From the NCBI GenBank assembly GCA_000721375.1, contig JOGW01000012.1, positions 186,001 through 250,000 on the forward strand: a stretch of DNA of 64,000 nucleotides. Direction: 5' to 3'. The DNA comes from Streptomyces sp. NRRL B-3428. GTDB lineage: Bacteria; Actinomycetota; Actinomycetes; Streptomycetales; Streptomycetaceae. The notes beneath the pieces are model-generated. The model worked only from the letters and a program-made list of their open reading frames with translations. It was not told the origin of the DNA and did no database searches. A program made the translations under genes and the position numbers. This document shows positions 38,888-48,457 of the stretch, one piece after another. How positions within the stretch are numbered: position 1 is the stretch's first letter; each line of letters begins with the position of its first letter.

Positions 38888-38959
38888 CGCGGTCCGGATC
38901 AGAAGAACGCGGTCCGGATCAGAAGAGGACGAACCATCGGATCAGAAGAAGACGAACCA
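38888..38959. repeat. Tandem copies of the protease gene 3' end
   Basis: Two 19-bp copies with a 20-bp period (38888-38906, 38908-38926) and a related pair 38916-38936 / 38939-38959. The last copy is the final codons and stop of the protease gene on the minus strand. The others lie just beyond the stop and repeat the same stop-containing block. Confidence 0.7.
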
Positions 38960-40687
38960 GGTGACGTCGACGGAAGCGCTACCGCCGGCGGTGTCCGTCA
39001 CCGTGATCCGGCTGGTGGTCGAGCCCCACTTGGTGGGCGATCCCGTGATCCGCCCCGAGCTGCGGTCGATGCTCACACCGGCCGGCAGTCCGACGGCCGC
39101 GAAGCCACGCGTGCCGTTGCCACCGGAGGCGACGAGCCGCAGATCCACCGGCTTGCCGATGTAGACGGTCTGGCTTCCGGGGTTCTGCAGCGACAGGGTG
39201 CCGCCGTCGGTGTCGCCGACGGTCCAACTGAAGCTGGTGGAACCGGACTTGCCGCCACTGTCGGTCGCCGTGACCGTCACGGTCGAGGTCCCTTCCGCGC
39301 TCGCCGCACCGGAAATGGTGCCGGTCGACTTGTCTATCGTGAGACCGGCGGGCAGTCCGCCGGCGCTCCAGGTGTACGGGGCGGTCCCGCCCTCGGCGCG
39401 GTTGGCCACCTCGGCCTGCTGGCCCACGGCGGTGTGCTGATCGGAGACGGCGGCGACCGTCACCGTTCCGGGCTGCGGAGCTCCGGTGACCAACGTCGCG
39501 GAGAACGTGCTCAACGCCTCGTTCACCGGCTGGAAGATCGTGAAGGTCTCGCCGGAGCTGCCGCAGGTGTTGCTGCCGCCGCCGGAGTGGATACCGACCG
39601 CCTTGCCGCCCGACGCGGTGACATACGAACCGCCGGAGTCGCCGCCGGCCGAGCAGGCGTCGGTGTACGACAGTCCATCGATGACCACGTTGCCGTAGTC
39701 CACGGACTGGTTCACCTGGGTCACTTCACCGCAGCGGTACTGGCTGGACTGGCCGGAGCGGCACACCAGAGTTCCCACTGTGGCGTCCTGCGAGCCCGTC
39801 AGCGTGACGTCGGTCTGGGTATAGCCCTCGACGCGATTGCTCAGGGTCCAGCCGGCCTGGTCGACATCGACGATGCCGAAGTCGCCTTGGCGGTTGTTGT
39901 AGCTGCCGGTGCCGCCCTTGTTGGAGGTTCCCAGGCGGGTGCCGTCCTTGCCGTACGCCGGCTGGTCGGCGTCGTTCGTGCAGTGCCCCGCGGTCACGAA
40001 GGCCTTGGAGGTGTCGGCGCGGGTCACCGAGAAGCCGATGGAGCAGGGGCTCTCGCTGCCCGGCACCCACTTCTCGCCGCCTGCGACCTCGCCGCCCTGC
40101 TGGCGCGGGGTGTCGACGCCGGTCTCGACGTGTACCCGGTCACCGAAGACCTTCAGGGTCTTGAGGAACCGGGCGTCCGCGCCCTTCGCCACGTCCACCC
40201 GGACCTGGTTGGCGCGCACGTCGACACCCCAACTGTGCACTCCTTCCTTGCCGTTGCCGACGAGCCGGGCGATCTGGTCGGCGACGGCGTCGAGCTCGGC
40301 GGCGGAATGCGCGACCCTGTGCGGTTCCGCTCCCGCGGCGCGCACCTCGGCCGCATCGGCCGCACCCGTCACGGCGGCGGCGAGCTTGCCGGTGTCCGCG
40401 TCGAACCACAGGCCGGCGAGCCGGTCGCCGAGCGCTGCGCGCAGCGCGGTGGCCGTACGGTCGGCGGTCGCTTCGTCGGCAAGCCGTTCCCGGGCCTGCT
40501 TCCCGGTGACACCGAGGTCGTGCTGCACCGCCTCGACCAGGGCCGGATCGGGGCCTGCCGGTGTGGGGGCGGCCTGCGCGGAGTGCTGCAGTGCGCCGAG
40601 CGTCAGGAGTACACCGGCGGCGGCCGCTCCCCACGTGGTGGCCGTACGGGGGCGTCCTGTTCTGCGATGCCTTGGGCGGGGACTCAC
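38942..40687 (-). CDS. Streptogrisin-type S1 serine protease with C-terminal Ig-like domains
   Basis: Secreted chymotrypsin-fold protease, 581 residues. A signal peptide (about 1-40) is followed by an alpha-lytic-type propeptide, then the protease domain. The triad is His in VTAGHC, Asp in GDFGIVDVD and Ser in GDSGGS, with the Cys residues of streptogrisins (CSIGF, VTAGHC, CRSGQ, CGEVTQ, DACSAGG, TCGSSG). After the protease come two putative Ig-like (He_PIG) domains with GLPAGLTIDKSTGTISG and GLPAGVSIDRSSGRITG, likely for binding substrate or cell wall. The GTG at 40687 has GAGAGGA upstream. The longer open frame to 41305 is a shadow. Confidence 0.9.
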   Translation of the reverse strand: MSPRPRHRRTGRPRTATTWGAAAAGVLLTLGALQHSAQAAPTPAGPDPALVEAVQHDLGVTGKQARERLADEATADRTATALRAALGDRLAGLWFDADTGKLAAAVTGAADAAEVRAAGAEPHRVAHSAAELDAVADQIARLVGNGKEGVHSWGVDVRANQVRVDVAKGADARFLKTLKVFGDRVHVETGVDTPRQQGGEVAGGEKWVPGSESPCSIGFSVTRADTSKAFVTAGHCTNDADQPAYGKDGTRLGTSNKGGTGSYNNRQGDFGIVDVDQAGWTLSNRVEGYTQTDVTLTGSQDATVGTLVCRSGQSSQYRCGEVTQVNQSVDYGNVVIDGLSYTDACSAGGDSGGSYVTASGGKAVGIHSGGGSNTCGSSGETFTIFQPVNEALSTFSATLVTGAPQPGTVTVAAVSDQHTAVGQQAEVANRAEGGTAPYTWSAGGLPAGLTIDKSTGTISGAASAEGTSTVTVTATDSGGKSGSTSFSWTVGDTDGGTLSLQNPGSQTVYIGKPVDLRLVASGGNGTRGFAAVGLPAGVSIDRSSGRITGSPTKWGSTTSRITVTDTAGGSASVDVTWFVFF

Positions 40688-40950
40688 AGGCGGTTCCTCT
40701 CGGGGTCGGGCCGGGTGGGAACCCGGCGCGTGCGGAGGTGGTGCGCCCGACGGTGGAGAGGCCACGCTGGTTGACGCAGACACGCCAGGCGCACGTGTGC
40801 AGCGTGCTCCTTCGGCGGGGCGGGAGCATGAGGGGAATCCCTTGCCTGCGGGGGGAGTTGGGGCCGGTGTGGCAGTGGGGGGTCTGGGAAGCCGGCGCCG
40901 GGCGAGTGCGTCGCGTCCGCGGCGGGGCCCGTGCCGTCCGGCAGAACGCG

Positions 40951-43698
40951 CTACGACCGAGCCGCTCGCGTAGCCGCCAGCTGGGCCCGGGACTGGACGC
41001 CGAGCTTGCGGTAGATGCGGGTGAGCATCGTCTCCACCGTCTTCACGCTCAGATGCAGGCGCGCGGCCGCCTCCCGATTGCTCGCGCCCTCGGCCACCAC
41101 ACCCGCCAACTGCTCCTCGGCGGTGGTCAGCCCGTCCGCCGACGCCCGTACGACGCCACCCGCGTCGAGCCGCCCGAGCGCCTCGCGCACCAGCCCCGAC
41201 CAGGCCTCCGCTGCCGCGCCATCGAACAGTCCGAGCGCGCCGGTGAGTGCCTGCCGCGCGGCGGCCCGGCGGCGCTGGCGCAGCCGGGTGCGGGACAGCA
41301 GCCACAGGCAGCGGCCCTGTTCGAGGGGCAGCCCGAGGCCCGCGAACCGGTGCGCGGTCGACAGGAGGAGGTCCGCCGCCTCATCGGGTGCACCCCTCAG
41401 CATGAGCACCACCGCCCGCGCACGGTCGAGGCCGCCGAGCGCACTGCCGCGCCCCAACTCCCGTGCCACAACGGCGTACTCGTCGATCAGCGCCTCTGCC
41501 AGCGCGTCGTCGCCCGTGCGGGCCAGCGCCTCCGCGAGATCCCCCGGCCAGCGCAGCAGCGAGGGGTCCGCGACCTGTTGCGCGGTCTCGGCCGCCCGCA
41601 CCCGCGCGAGCTGTTCGACGGCGTCCGCGGAGCTGCCGGTCACCAGCTGGACCAGGCCGAGGACATGCAGATTGCGGGAGAGGAACACCTGGTCGTGCTC
41701 CTCCTCGGACGCCCGCACGCCGCGCGTCGCGAACGCACGGGCCCGCTCGAAGCTGCCGCCGGCCGCCTCGGCGAAGGCGGCCGAGTACCACGAGGGGCCC
41801 GGTGAGATCCCCGCGTCGGCGCTGATCCGCAGAGCGCGGTCAGCATGCCGCAGCGCGGTCGCGCAGCGTCCCGCGCGGGTCTCCGTCTCGGCGAGGCTGC
41901 GCAGCACTTCGACCAAGTCCTCGGTCTCGCCCGAGCGTTCGGCCACCGGCAGCAGCGACAGGAGACCTGAGCGTGCCCGGTCGAGCCGGTCGTCGAACAG
42001 GTCGTGCCGTATGCGCAGATAGCGCGGCTGGTTGCGCAGACCGTCGGGTCCGGCGGGCTCGGCGGCACCCAGTGCGCGCTCCAGGGTGGCTTCGGCCTCC
42101 GGGTCGCCGAGGATCCGTTCGAACCTGGCCTGCATGGTGAGTGCCATGACGGCGACCTTGGCGTCCTTGCCCTGGCCCGCGAGTACCGCCGCCCGGGCGG
42201 CCGCGCCTCTGGCGCGCACCGGGTCCCCGTCGCAGAGATTCGCCTTCCAGGCACGCCGCAGTTCCACGGCGGCCAGGAGCGCGGGATCACCGGAGGCTTC
42301 ACCGGCCACCCGGGCGAAGACCTCGTCGAGGTCGTCGAGAGCCTGTCCCGCGGCATCGAGGATCGCCAGGAGGGCGTGGACTCGTTCGCCGGCGTCCGTG
42401 GAGTGGTCGAGGACCTCGGCCGCGGCCCGCCGGGCGAGATCGACTCGGCCGGCCCGGCCCGCATCCTCGGCAGCGGCGACGAACCGCCGTACCACCGCGG
42501 CCTGTTGCCGGTGATCCCCCAGGTCGGTGGGGGTGCGGTGGGCCGCCAGGAGTGCGAGTTGCGCCGCCCGGCGCCGGTCACCGCGGGCGCGAGCCGTGGT
42601 CGCCGCGGCCTCCAGGTCGTCGGCCAGGCGGGCGTCGATGTCGTCGGTGGCGAGGGCCCGGTGGCCGGTCGCCGCGACGGGATCGGTGACCGCATCCGAC
42701 AGCGACCGGTGAGCCGCCGAGCGGTCGGCCCAGCTACTGTCGTCGATCAGCTGGGACGCAAACACCTCTGCGGTGAAACGGAGTTCATTGCCCTCGGTGG
42801 TGACGAGCCCGGCCCTCGCGGCCGCGCGCAGCTCCTCCTCGACGTCCCGCCCCGCACTGCGCCGCAGGAGCGTGGGCGTGGGACGCTCGGCGAGTGCGGC
42901 GGTCAGCAGCACCCGTCGCACCGGCGGCCCAACGGCATCGAGACGGCGCCGGGCCATCACGCTCACCCGTTCGGGCAAGGGGAGTTCGTCCAGGGGACGC
43001 AGAGGTCCGGGCAGCGCGGCGACGGCGCGGGCGATGTCCAGCGTGACCCTCGGGTTCCCGCCGCCGCAACGGTGCACGCGTCCGGCGAGCCGTGCGGGTA
43101 GCCCCTCGGCGGTCAGCAGGGCGGCCACTTCATCGACGGTGAGCGGTGGCGGGGTGAACTGCGGTGCGCCGTAGAGGAATTCGGGTGCGCCACCCGCGTC
43201 CGGGCAGGCCACCAGCACCGCTGCCGGCAGTGCCTGGACACTCGCGAGCGCGGCGGCACTGGCGGGATCCGCCCACTGGACGTCGTCGAGGACGATCAGC
43301 GCGGGAGCTGCCGCCTTCAGGACAGCACCGAGGGCGAGCCGGATTCCCAGCGGATCGGGGCCGCCGTCCGGTGGCACCTCATGGCGCAACAGCTGCTCGA
43401 CGGCATGCCGCTGAGGCACGGGCAGACACTCCAGGTGACATCGCCCGACGTCGATGAGCAGGTCGGCGACGAGAGCGAACGGCACATCACGGTCCGGTCG
43501 TCGAGGGCGCAACCGGTGGACCGCGCCACCCCCTTCGGCGGCCCGCTCGGCCAGCGCGTCCAGGAGGGTGCTCTTGCCGATACCCGGTGGACCGGTGACA
43601 ACCAGAGCCCGTTCTCGCAGCAACTCGGTCTCGGCCCGGGCGATCCGGGGGTTCCCGGTCTGCAGGGCAACCGTCGCGGACGCTCCTGTCCCCACCAT
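40951..43698 (-). CDS. Large ATP-binding LuxR (LAL) transcriptional regulator
   Basis: A 915-residue regulator of the LAL/MalT type. An N-terminal AAA/NACHT-like ATPase has Walker A GPPGIGKS (36-43) and Walker B LIVLDDVQWAD. A long alpha-helical TPR-like middle follows, and a C-terminal LuxR helix-turn-helix (NREAAARLHLSVKTVETMLT) ends the protein. Such regulators activate catabolic or specialised-metabolite genes on ligand and ATP binding. The ATG at 43698 is favoured over the GTG at 43707 because GGAGG lies at a proper distance from it. The adjacent secreted protease (263-bp gap) is a possible target. Confidence 0.9.
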   Translation of the reverse strand: MVGTGASATVALQTGNPRIARAETELLRERALVVTGPPGIGKSTLLDALAERAAEGGGAVHRLRPRRPDRDVPFALVADLLIDVGRCHLECLPVPQRHAVEQLLRHEVPPDGGPDPLGIRLALGAVLKAAAPALIVLDDVQWADPASAAALASVQALPAAVLVACPDAGGAPEFLYGAPQFTPPPLTVDEVAALLTAEGLPARLAGRVHRCGGGNPRVTLDIARAVAALPGPLRPLDELPLPERVSVMARRRLDAVGPPVRRVLLTAALAERPTPTLLRRSAGRDVEEELRAAARAGLVTTEGNELRFTAEVFASQLIDDSSWADRSAAHRSLSDAVTDPVAATGHRALATDDIDARLADDLEAAATTARARGDRRRAAQLALLAAHRTPTDLGDHRQQAAVVRRFVAAAEDAGRAGRVDLARRAAAEVLDHSTDAGERVHALLAILDAAGQALDDLDEVFARVAGEASGDPALLAAVELRRAWKANLCDGDPVRARGAAARAAVLAGQGKDAKVAVMALTMQARFERILGDPEAEATLERALGAAEPAGPDGLRNQPRYLRIRHDLFDDRLDRARSGLLSLLPVAERSGETEDLVEVLRSLAETETRAGRCATALRHADRALRISADAGISPGPSWYSAAFAEAAGGSFERARAFATRGVRASEEEHDQVFLSRNLHVLGLVQLVTGSSADAVEQLARVRAAETAQQVADPSLLRWPGDLAEALARTGDDALAEALIDEYAVVARELGRGSALGGLDRARAVVLMLRGAPDEAADLLLSTAHRFAGLGLPLEQGRCLWLLSRTRLRQRRRAAARQALTGALGLFDGAAAEAWSGLVREALGRLDAGGVVRASADGLTTAEEQLAGVVAEGASNREAAARLHLSVKTVETMLTRIYRKLGVQSRAQLAATRAARS

Positions 43699-43904
43699 CC
43701 GCCCCACCCTCCGCGAAGCCCCCAGCCGACCGGCATGCGGAGAGTACGCCCGCTGCCGGTGCGGCGGCCGGGAGATCGCGGAGTTCGGCCGGAACCACGC
43801 CTCTTCCGGGCGGTGTCCGGGCCGGGTGAAGGGTTCTCGGCCCGTGGCCTTACGGCCGGTCCACGACCGGGCCCGTCACCCCGACCACGCCAAGAAGGGA
43901 CCCG

Positions 43905-44408
43905 TCACCTCGCCCCCTGCAAGAAGTACGAGCAGCGATACGGCCCCAGGGCGCTCGCCTCGGATGCCAGCGTGACCTGGACATCGTCCGGCCGGACCCC
44001 GTCCTCCAGGACGGACTGCGTGCGGGCCGCCGTGCACACCAACTGCCCGAGCAGCCCGGTCTCTTCGGGATCGACCCTCGCCTCGCCCAGGGCGATGGTG
44101 ACCCTGTTGCCGTCACCGGACGCGTTGATCGGGAGATCGCTGCTGACGAGCGTCGTGAGGCCCGCCGCCCGTTCCGCTTCCGAGGGCCCTTCGTGCAGCA
44201 GCTTGAGCGCGGCGTCGAGGCTGTCCACCCGCCGTTGCGGCCGGGATACGGCCTGCAGCCCGCCGTCGCCGACGAAGTACAGTCGCAGCGCCGTGCTCAC
44301 CCCGGTCGCGGCCTCACCGGCATCCACCACCCCGGTCGTGGGAATGCCGCACCCGGACGCCACCGCCGCTACGACCAGCAGACCTGCGGCACGCGTGACC
44401 CTCTTCAT
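43905..44408 (-). CDS. GerMN-type lipoprotein of two-component operon
   Basis: A 167-residue lipoprotein with signal and lipobox (VAAVASGC). The mature part resembles the GerMN (sporulation/LpqB-type) domain: a compact fold with LRLYFVGDGG and NRVTIALGEARVD strands. Its ATG overlaps the sensor kinase stop (ATGA). Lipoproteins encoded beside Streptomyces sensor kinases, such as CseA and LpqB, modulate the kinase, so this is probably an accessory sensor on the outer membrane face. Confidence 0.75.
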   Translation of the reverse strand: MKRVTRAAGLLVVAAVASGCGIPTTGVVDAGEAATGVSTALRLYFVGDGGLQAVSRPQRRVDSLDAALKLLHEGPSEAERAAGLTTLVSSDLPINASGDGNRVTIALGEARVDPEETGLLGQLVCTAARTQSVLEDGVRPDDVQVTLASEASALGPYRCSYFLQGAR

Positions 44409-45943
44409 GCCCCGCCCTCCGGACTCGTCGAGCCTTCGGCACTCTGCCCACCCCGGCCCGCACGAGGCAGTCGCAGCGTGAAACACGCCCCGCCCTCGGC
44501 CCGGTTGGCCACGGTGATGGTCCCGCCGTGCAGCCGCGCGTTCTCCAGCGCGATCGCCATCCCGAGTCCGCTGCCCTGCTCGCCCACCGCTTCACCTTCC
44601 GTACGGGTCCGTGCCGCGTCCGCCTTGTAGAACCGGTCGAAGACGTGGGCCAGCGCGTCGGGGGGGAGCCCCGGCCCGTTGTCGGTGACCTCGATGACCA
44701 CCTCACCGGCGTCGCCGGCTGCCGCGCCGTCCACGACGAGCCGTACGCGAACGGGCGGTGCGCCGTGCCGCAGCGCGTTGCCGACCAGGTTCGCGACGAT
44801 CACGTCGATCCGCCGCCGGTCGACCGACACCCGTACCCCGTCGGCCAGTTCGGCGGAGACGAGGGCGCTCCAGCCGCGGACCGCCAGCGATCCCCGTACG
44901 ATCTCACCGAGATCACCCACATCGAGCGCCAGGGCCGCGACGCCCGAGTCGAAGCGGGAGATCTCCATCAACTCGTCGACCAGGCGGGTCAGGCGTGCCG
45001 TCTCCAGGCTCACCATGCGGGCGGCCTGCGCGGTGTCGCGCGGCATGGTGTCCGCGTCCTCGTCGAGGACGGTGGCCACCATCGTCATCGCCGCAAGGGG
45101 TGTGCGCAGTTCGTGCGAGACGTCGGCCACGAAGCGGCGGGCGCGCGCCTCCTGCTCGCGCAGTTCGGCGACGGAGTCCTGCAAGCCGTCCGCCATGCCG
45201 TTGAACGTCCTCGCCAGGGAGGCGAGTTCGTCGCGTCCCCGTACGTCCACCCGGGCGCCGAGATCGCCCGCCGCCAGCTGCCGGGCGGTCCGCTCCAGTC
45301 TGCGCACGGGGCGCAGCACGGCGCCGGCGGCGAGCAGGGCGAGGACGGCGGTGAGGGCGAGGACGGGCAGGGTGCCGTCACGGACCGCGGTGAGCAGGGC
45401 CTGGGCGTCGTACTCCTCGCGGTCCAGGGAAACGATCGCGTAGACCTGGAGGCCGGACGGCTCCCCGCTGTCGGCCGAGGTCACGGTGGTGCCGGTCACC
45501 AGCCAGGGCGTGTTCTGCCAGGTCACCCGCTGGAAGGCGAGGCGGCCGCGGTCGCGGACGTCCGCGCGCAGCTCGGGGGTGATGCGGTCGTAGTTCGCGA
45601 GGCGGTCACTGGTGCCCGTGAGCCGGCCGCCGGTGCCCGTGAGTCCGTCGTAGACGGCCGCGATCTTGAGGTCACCACCGAGCCGGGTGGCCAGCCGGTC
45701 GGCGAACCCGGTCAGCGTGGCCTGGTCCGGCGGGACGTCGAGGTCGGGCGCCAACTCGGCGATGGCGCCGCGCAGTTGGGTGGCGGTGTTGACCTGGACC
45801 CGGTCGAGGATCGCGGTGCGCGCCTCCCGGTAGGCGAGCGCGGTCGCGGTCACCGCACTGACCACGGCGACCAGGACGAACGCGGCGACAAGCCGGCCCC
45901 GCAGGCCGCCAAGACCGGAAAGAAGCCGTCGCACGGTACGCAT
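44405..45943 (-). CDS. Two-component sensor histidine kinase
   Basis: A 512-residue membrane kinase. Two helices (about 17-38 and 191-211) flank an extracytoplasmic sensor of about 150 residues. HAMP follows, then the phosphorylated His277 in FVADVSHELRTP, the N box VGNALRHGAP and ATP-lid motifs DNGPGLP and GSGLGMAI. The ATG overlaps the response regulator stop by one base (TGATG). Signal unknown. Confidence 0.9.
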   Translation of the reverse strand: MRTVRRLLSGLGGLRGRLVAAFVLVAVVSAVTATALAYREARTAILDRVQVNTATQLRGAIAELAPDLDVPPDQATLTGFADRLATRLGGDLKIAAVYDGLTGTGGRLTGTSDRLANYDRITPELRADVRDRGRLAFQRVTWQNTPWLVTGTTVTSADSGEPSGLQVYAIVSLDREEYDAQALLTAVRDGTLPVLALTAVLALLAAGAVLRPVRRLERTARQLAAGDLGARVDVRGRDELASLARTFNGMADGLQDSVAELREQEARARRFVADVSHELRTPLAAMTMVATVLDEDADTMPRDTAQAARMVSLETARLTRLVDELMEISRFDSGVAALALDVGDLGEIVRGSLAVRGWSALVSAELADGVRVSVDRRRIDVIVANLVGNALRHGAPPVRVRLVVDGAAAGDAGEVVIEVTDNGPGLPPDALAHVFDRFYKADAARTRTEGEAVGEQGSGLGMAIALENARLHGGTITVANRAEGGACFTLRLPRAGRGGQSAEGSTSPEGGA

Positions 45944-46632
45944 CACAGCGGCCCGAACCGGTAGCCGAACCCGCGCACCGTCTGCACATACCGAGGCCGC
46001 GCCGCCACCTCTTCGATCTTGGCCCGCAGCCGCCCCACCGCCGCGTCGACCAGGCGCGAGTCCCCGAGGAAGTCGTGGTCCCAGACCGTCTCGAGGAGCT
46101 GCTCCCGGCTGAAGACCTGCCCCGGCGACGCGGAGAGTTCGAGCAGCAGCCGCAGCTCGGTCGGCGGCAGCTTCACCTGCTCTCCGCCGACCGTGACCGT
46201 CAGTCCCGCCCGGTCGATGACCAGCCGGTCGTACGACTGGGTGGCCGCGGGCGTGCGCACGGCGGGCTCGACGCGGCGCAGCGCGGCCCTGATCCGTGCT
46301 TCGAGTACCCGGGCCGTGACGGGTTTGACCACATAGTCGTCGGCGCCCGCCTCGAGGCCGCTGACGATGTCGAAGTCGTCGCCCCGCGCGGTGAGCATGA
46401 TGATCGGCATCGCGCTCAGCGCCCGGATACGGCGGCACACCTCGAAGCCGTCGAGCCCGGGCAGCATCAGGTCGAGCACGACGACCTCGACCGGCGACGA
46501 CGGCCGGGCGATGAGCGCGAGACCTTCCTCGCCGGTGCCCGCGGTGTCCACGCCGTGCCCGTGTCGGCGCAGCACGAGCTCCATTCCGTCGCGGACGGAA
46601 CGGTCGTCTTCGATCAGCAGGACGTGCGGCAT
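45943..46632 (-). CDS. OmpR-family response regulator (AfsQ1-like)
   Basis: A 229-residue response regulator. The receiver has the acidic pair in LIEDD, phospho-acceptor Asp54 (VVLDLMLPG) and Lys103 (VVKPV). The winged-helix DNA-binding domain ends RTVRGFGYRF. The whole chain closely resembles AfsQ1 as I remember it (GDSRLVDA, LEAGADDYVVKPV), so it may be a paralogue. No sigma-factor gene like sigQ is adjacent. First gene of an RR-kinase-lipoprotein operon. Confidence 0.9.
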   Translation of the reverse strand: MPHVLLIEDDRSVRDGMELVLRRHGHGVDTAGTGEEGLALIARPSSPVEVVVLDLMLPGLDGFEVCRRIRALSAMPIIMLTARGDDFDIVSGLEAGADDYVVKPVTARVLEARIRAALRRVEPAVRTPAATQSYDRLVIDRAGLTVTVGGEQVKLPPTELRLLLELSASPGQVFSREQLLETVWDHDFLGDSRLVDAAVGRLRAKIEEVAARPRYVQTVRGFGYRFGPL

Positions 46633-46766
46633 GCCTTCGAGTATGCGGGGCGATCCGCCCTGCTCAGGGCCGGTGGCCAGGCCTGATCGACTGCGCCGGG
46701 GATTTGTTACGTACTCATCATGTGGTCATGCACAACCCACCATGAACACCTTCCACCGTGGCATCC

Positions 46767-47399
46767 ATGATCGCAACGAAGCCCACCGGGGCCCGCCGCC
46801 ATCAGGCGCTCATCGCCCTGGTCGCCGCCCCCGTACTCCTCTTCTCCGCGGCCTGCCAGGGCGAGGACAACACCAAGGACGACGGCATCGCCTCCGCCGG
46901 CGACGCCCCCACCGCGAAGGACACAGGGAGCGACGCTCCGGCCGCGGGGCGGCCCGCCGGCCAGGACGCGTATTACGACGCGATGCTCACGTACGCCCAG
47001 TGCATGCGCAAGGAAGGTCTCAAGGACTACCCGGACCCGCCGCTCGACCCCGGCCCGTACGCCTACATGGAGGACGCGAAGGCGGCCTCGGGCACCACCA
47101 GCGCGGATGCCGAGAAGTTCCGCAAGGCGTTCGACGCCTGTCAGCCGGAGTTCGACAAGGCCGCCGAGAACGCCCCCAAGGTCGACGAGCAGAAGCTCTA
47201 CGAGGAGCTCCTCGCGCACGCCCAGTGCATGCGCAAGCAGGGCGTGTCCAAGTTCGCCAACCCGCAGATGCAGTCCAACGGCAAGGTCCTGCCCGGCGGT
47301 CTCGACCCGACGAGCGGCGGCGATGACTCGCCGGCCGTGAAGTCCGCTCGTCAGGTGTGCGACGCGAAGCTGTCCAAGTTCGGCAAGGGGCGGCAGTGA
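46767..47399 (+). CDS. Lipoprotein with paired CMR motifs
   Basis: A 210-residue lipoprotein with lipobox LLFSAAC. The mature domain has two copies of an AQCMRK motif (YAQCMRKEGL and HAQCMRKQGV) and two further Cys (DACQPEF, QVCDAKL), suggesting two disulfides. Such proteins are often encoded with peptidoglycan-binding adaptors and MacAB-type transporters, as here. Its stop overlaps the adaptor start (GTGA). The ATG at 46767 is chosen over an in-frame GTG at 46758. Role in the export system is inferred. Confidence 0.78.
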   Translation: MIATKPTGARRHQALIALVAAPVLLFSAACQGEDNTKDDGIASAGDAPTAKDTGSDAPAAGRPAGQDAYYDAMLTYAQCMRKEGLKDYPDPPLDPGPYAYMEDAKAASGTTSADAEKFRKAFDACQPEFDKAAENAPKVDEQKLYEELLAHAQCMRKQGVSKFANPQMQSNGKVLPGGLDPTSGGDDSPAVKSARQVCDAKLSKFGKGRQ

Positions 47400-48457
47400 A
47401 GCGTCGTACCGCAGGCGTCGTCGTCATGGCGTCGGTGCTCGCCGCGGGAGGCGCCTCGTACGCGCTGATCGTCCCCGGTGACCGGAGTGCGGCGAGCGCA
47501 GGTCACGACCGGCTTCCCCCTGCCACGGACACAATCAACCGTACGACTCTGACCGACGCCACGACCGTCGACGGCCGCCTGGACCACGCGGGCCGCACGC
47601 CGGTGAAATCCGCCGTCGAGGGGACCATCACCAAGGCCGCCGAACCGGGAAAGACGGTCCGCCAGGGCCAGGCCCTCTACGGCCTGAACGCCGAGCCGGT
47701 GATCCTGCTGTACGGCTCCGTGCCGATGTTCCGCGAGATGAAGCCCGGCATCAACGGCCCTGACGTGGCCCAACTGGAGCGCAATCTGCGGGACTTGGGC
47801 TACGGCCCCGACCTGGCCATCGGCCCCAAGTACGACGCGCACACCAAGGCTGCCGTCAAGCGCTGGCAGCAGGCGCTCGGCATCCAGGAACCGTCCGGCG
47901 AACTCGCCATGGGCGATGTCGTCTTCAAACCGGAGGCGGTCCGCGTGGTCGCCGCCGACGCGGCGCTCGCGGACCGGGTATCCCCGGACAAGACGGTGCT
48001 CACGGTGGCCTCGACCGATCCCGTCGTCCGGGTCGCGCTCGACCCGGACGACGAGGGCCTGGGCAAGAAGGGCGCCCGCGTCGACGTCGCGCTGCCGGGC
48101 GGCAAGTCGGTCAAGGGCCGGGTCAGCGGCCCGGTGCAGGTGCCGGACGGCGCCGAGGACCCGCAGGCCGGCACGGCATCGGGCCAGGAGATCGAGATAG
48201 CTCTCGACGGAGCTGTAGCCGGCGACGCGACGGGCACGGTCAGCGTCACCTTCACCAAGGAGCGCAGGGAGAACGTGCTCACGGTCCCGGTCGACGCGGT
48301 GGTCGCGCTGCGGGAGGGCGGCTACGGACTCGAGATCGTCTCGGGCACCACCGTCAGCACGGTGCGCGTGCGGACCGGCATGTCGGCGGACGGGCGCATC
48401 GAGGTCACCGGGACCGGCTTGAAGGAAGGCCAGAAGGTAGGAGTGGCCGCCCCATGA
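47396..48457 (+). CDS. Peptidoglycan-binding periplasmic adaptor (MacA-like)
   Basis: A 353-residue membrane-anchored adaptor. After an N-terminal helix it has a lipoyl/biotinyl-like hairpin (VKSAVEGTITKAAEPGKTV), a peptidoglycan-binding domain (GPDVAQLERNLRDLGY, about 110-165) and a beta-barrel C-terminal part. It links the MacB-like transporter encoded downstream to the cell wall or to substrates. The GTG at 47396 overlaps the lipoprotein stop and the gene overlaps the next ATPase by 4 bp. Confidence 0.85.
   Translation: MKRRTAGVVVMASVLAAGGASYALIVPGDRSAASAGHDRLPPATDTINRTTLTDATTVDGRLDHAGRTPVKSAVEGTITKAAEPGKTVRQGQALYGLNAEPVILLYGSVPMFREMKPGINGPDVAQLERNLRDLGYGPDLAIGPKYDAHTKAAVKRWQQALGIQEPSGELAMGDVVFKPEAVRVVAADAALADRVSPDKTVLTVASTDPVVRVALDPDDEGLGKKGARVDVALPGGKSVKGRVSGPVQVPDGAEDPQAGTASGQEIEIALDGAVAGDATGTVSVTFTKERRENVLTVPVDAVVALREGGYGLEIVSGTTVSTVRVRTGMSADGRIEVTGTGLKEGQKVGVAAP

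Noticed and set aside
38888..38959. A short CRISPR array.
   Set aside because: Units are about 20 bp without unique spacers and overlap a gene end; no cas genes.
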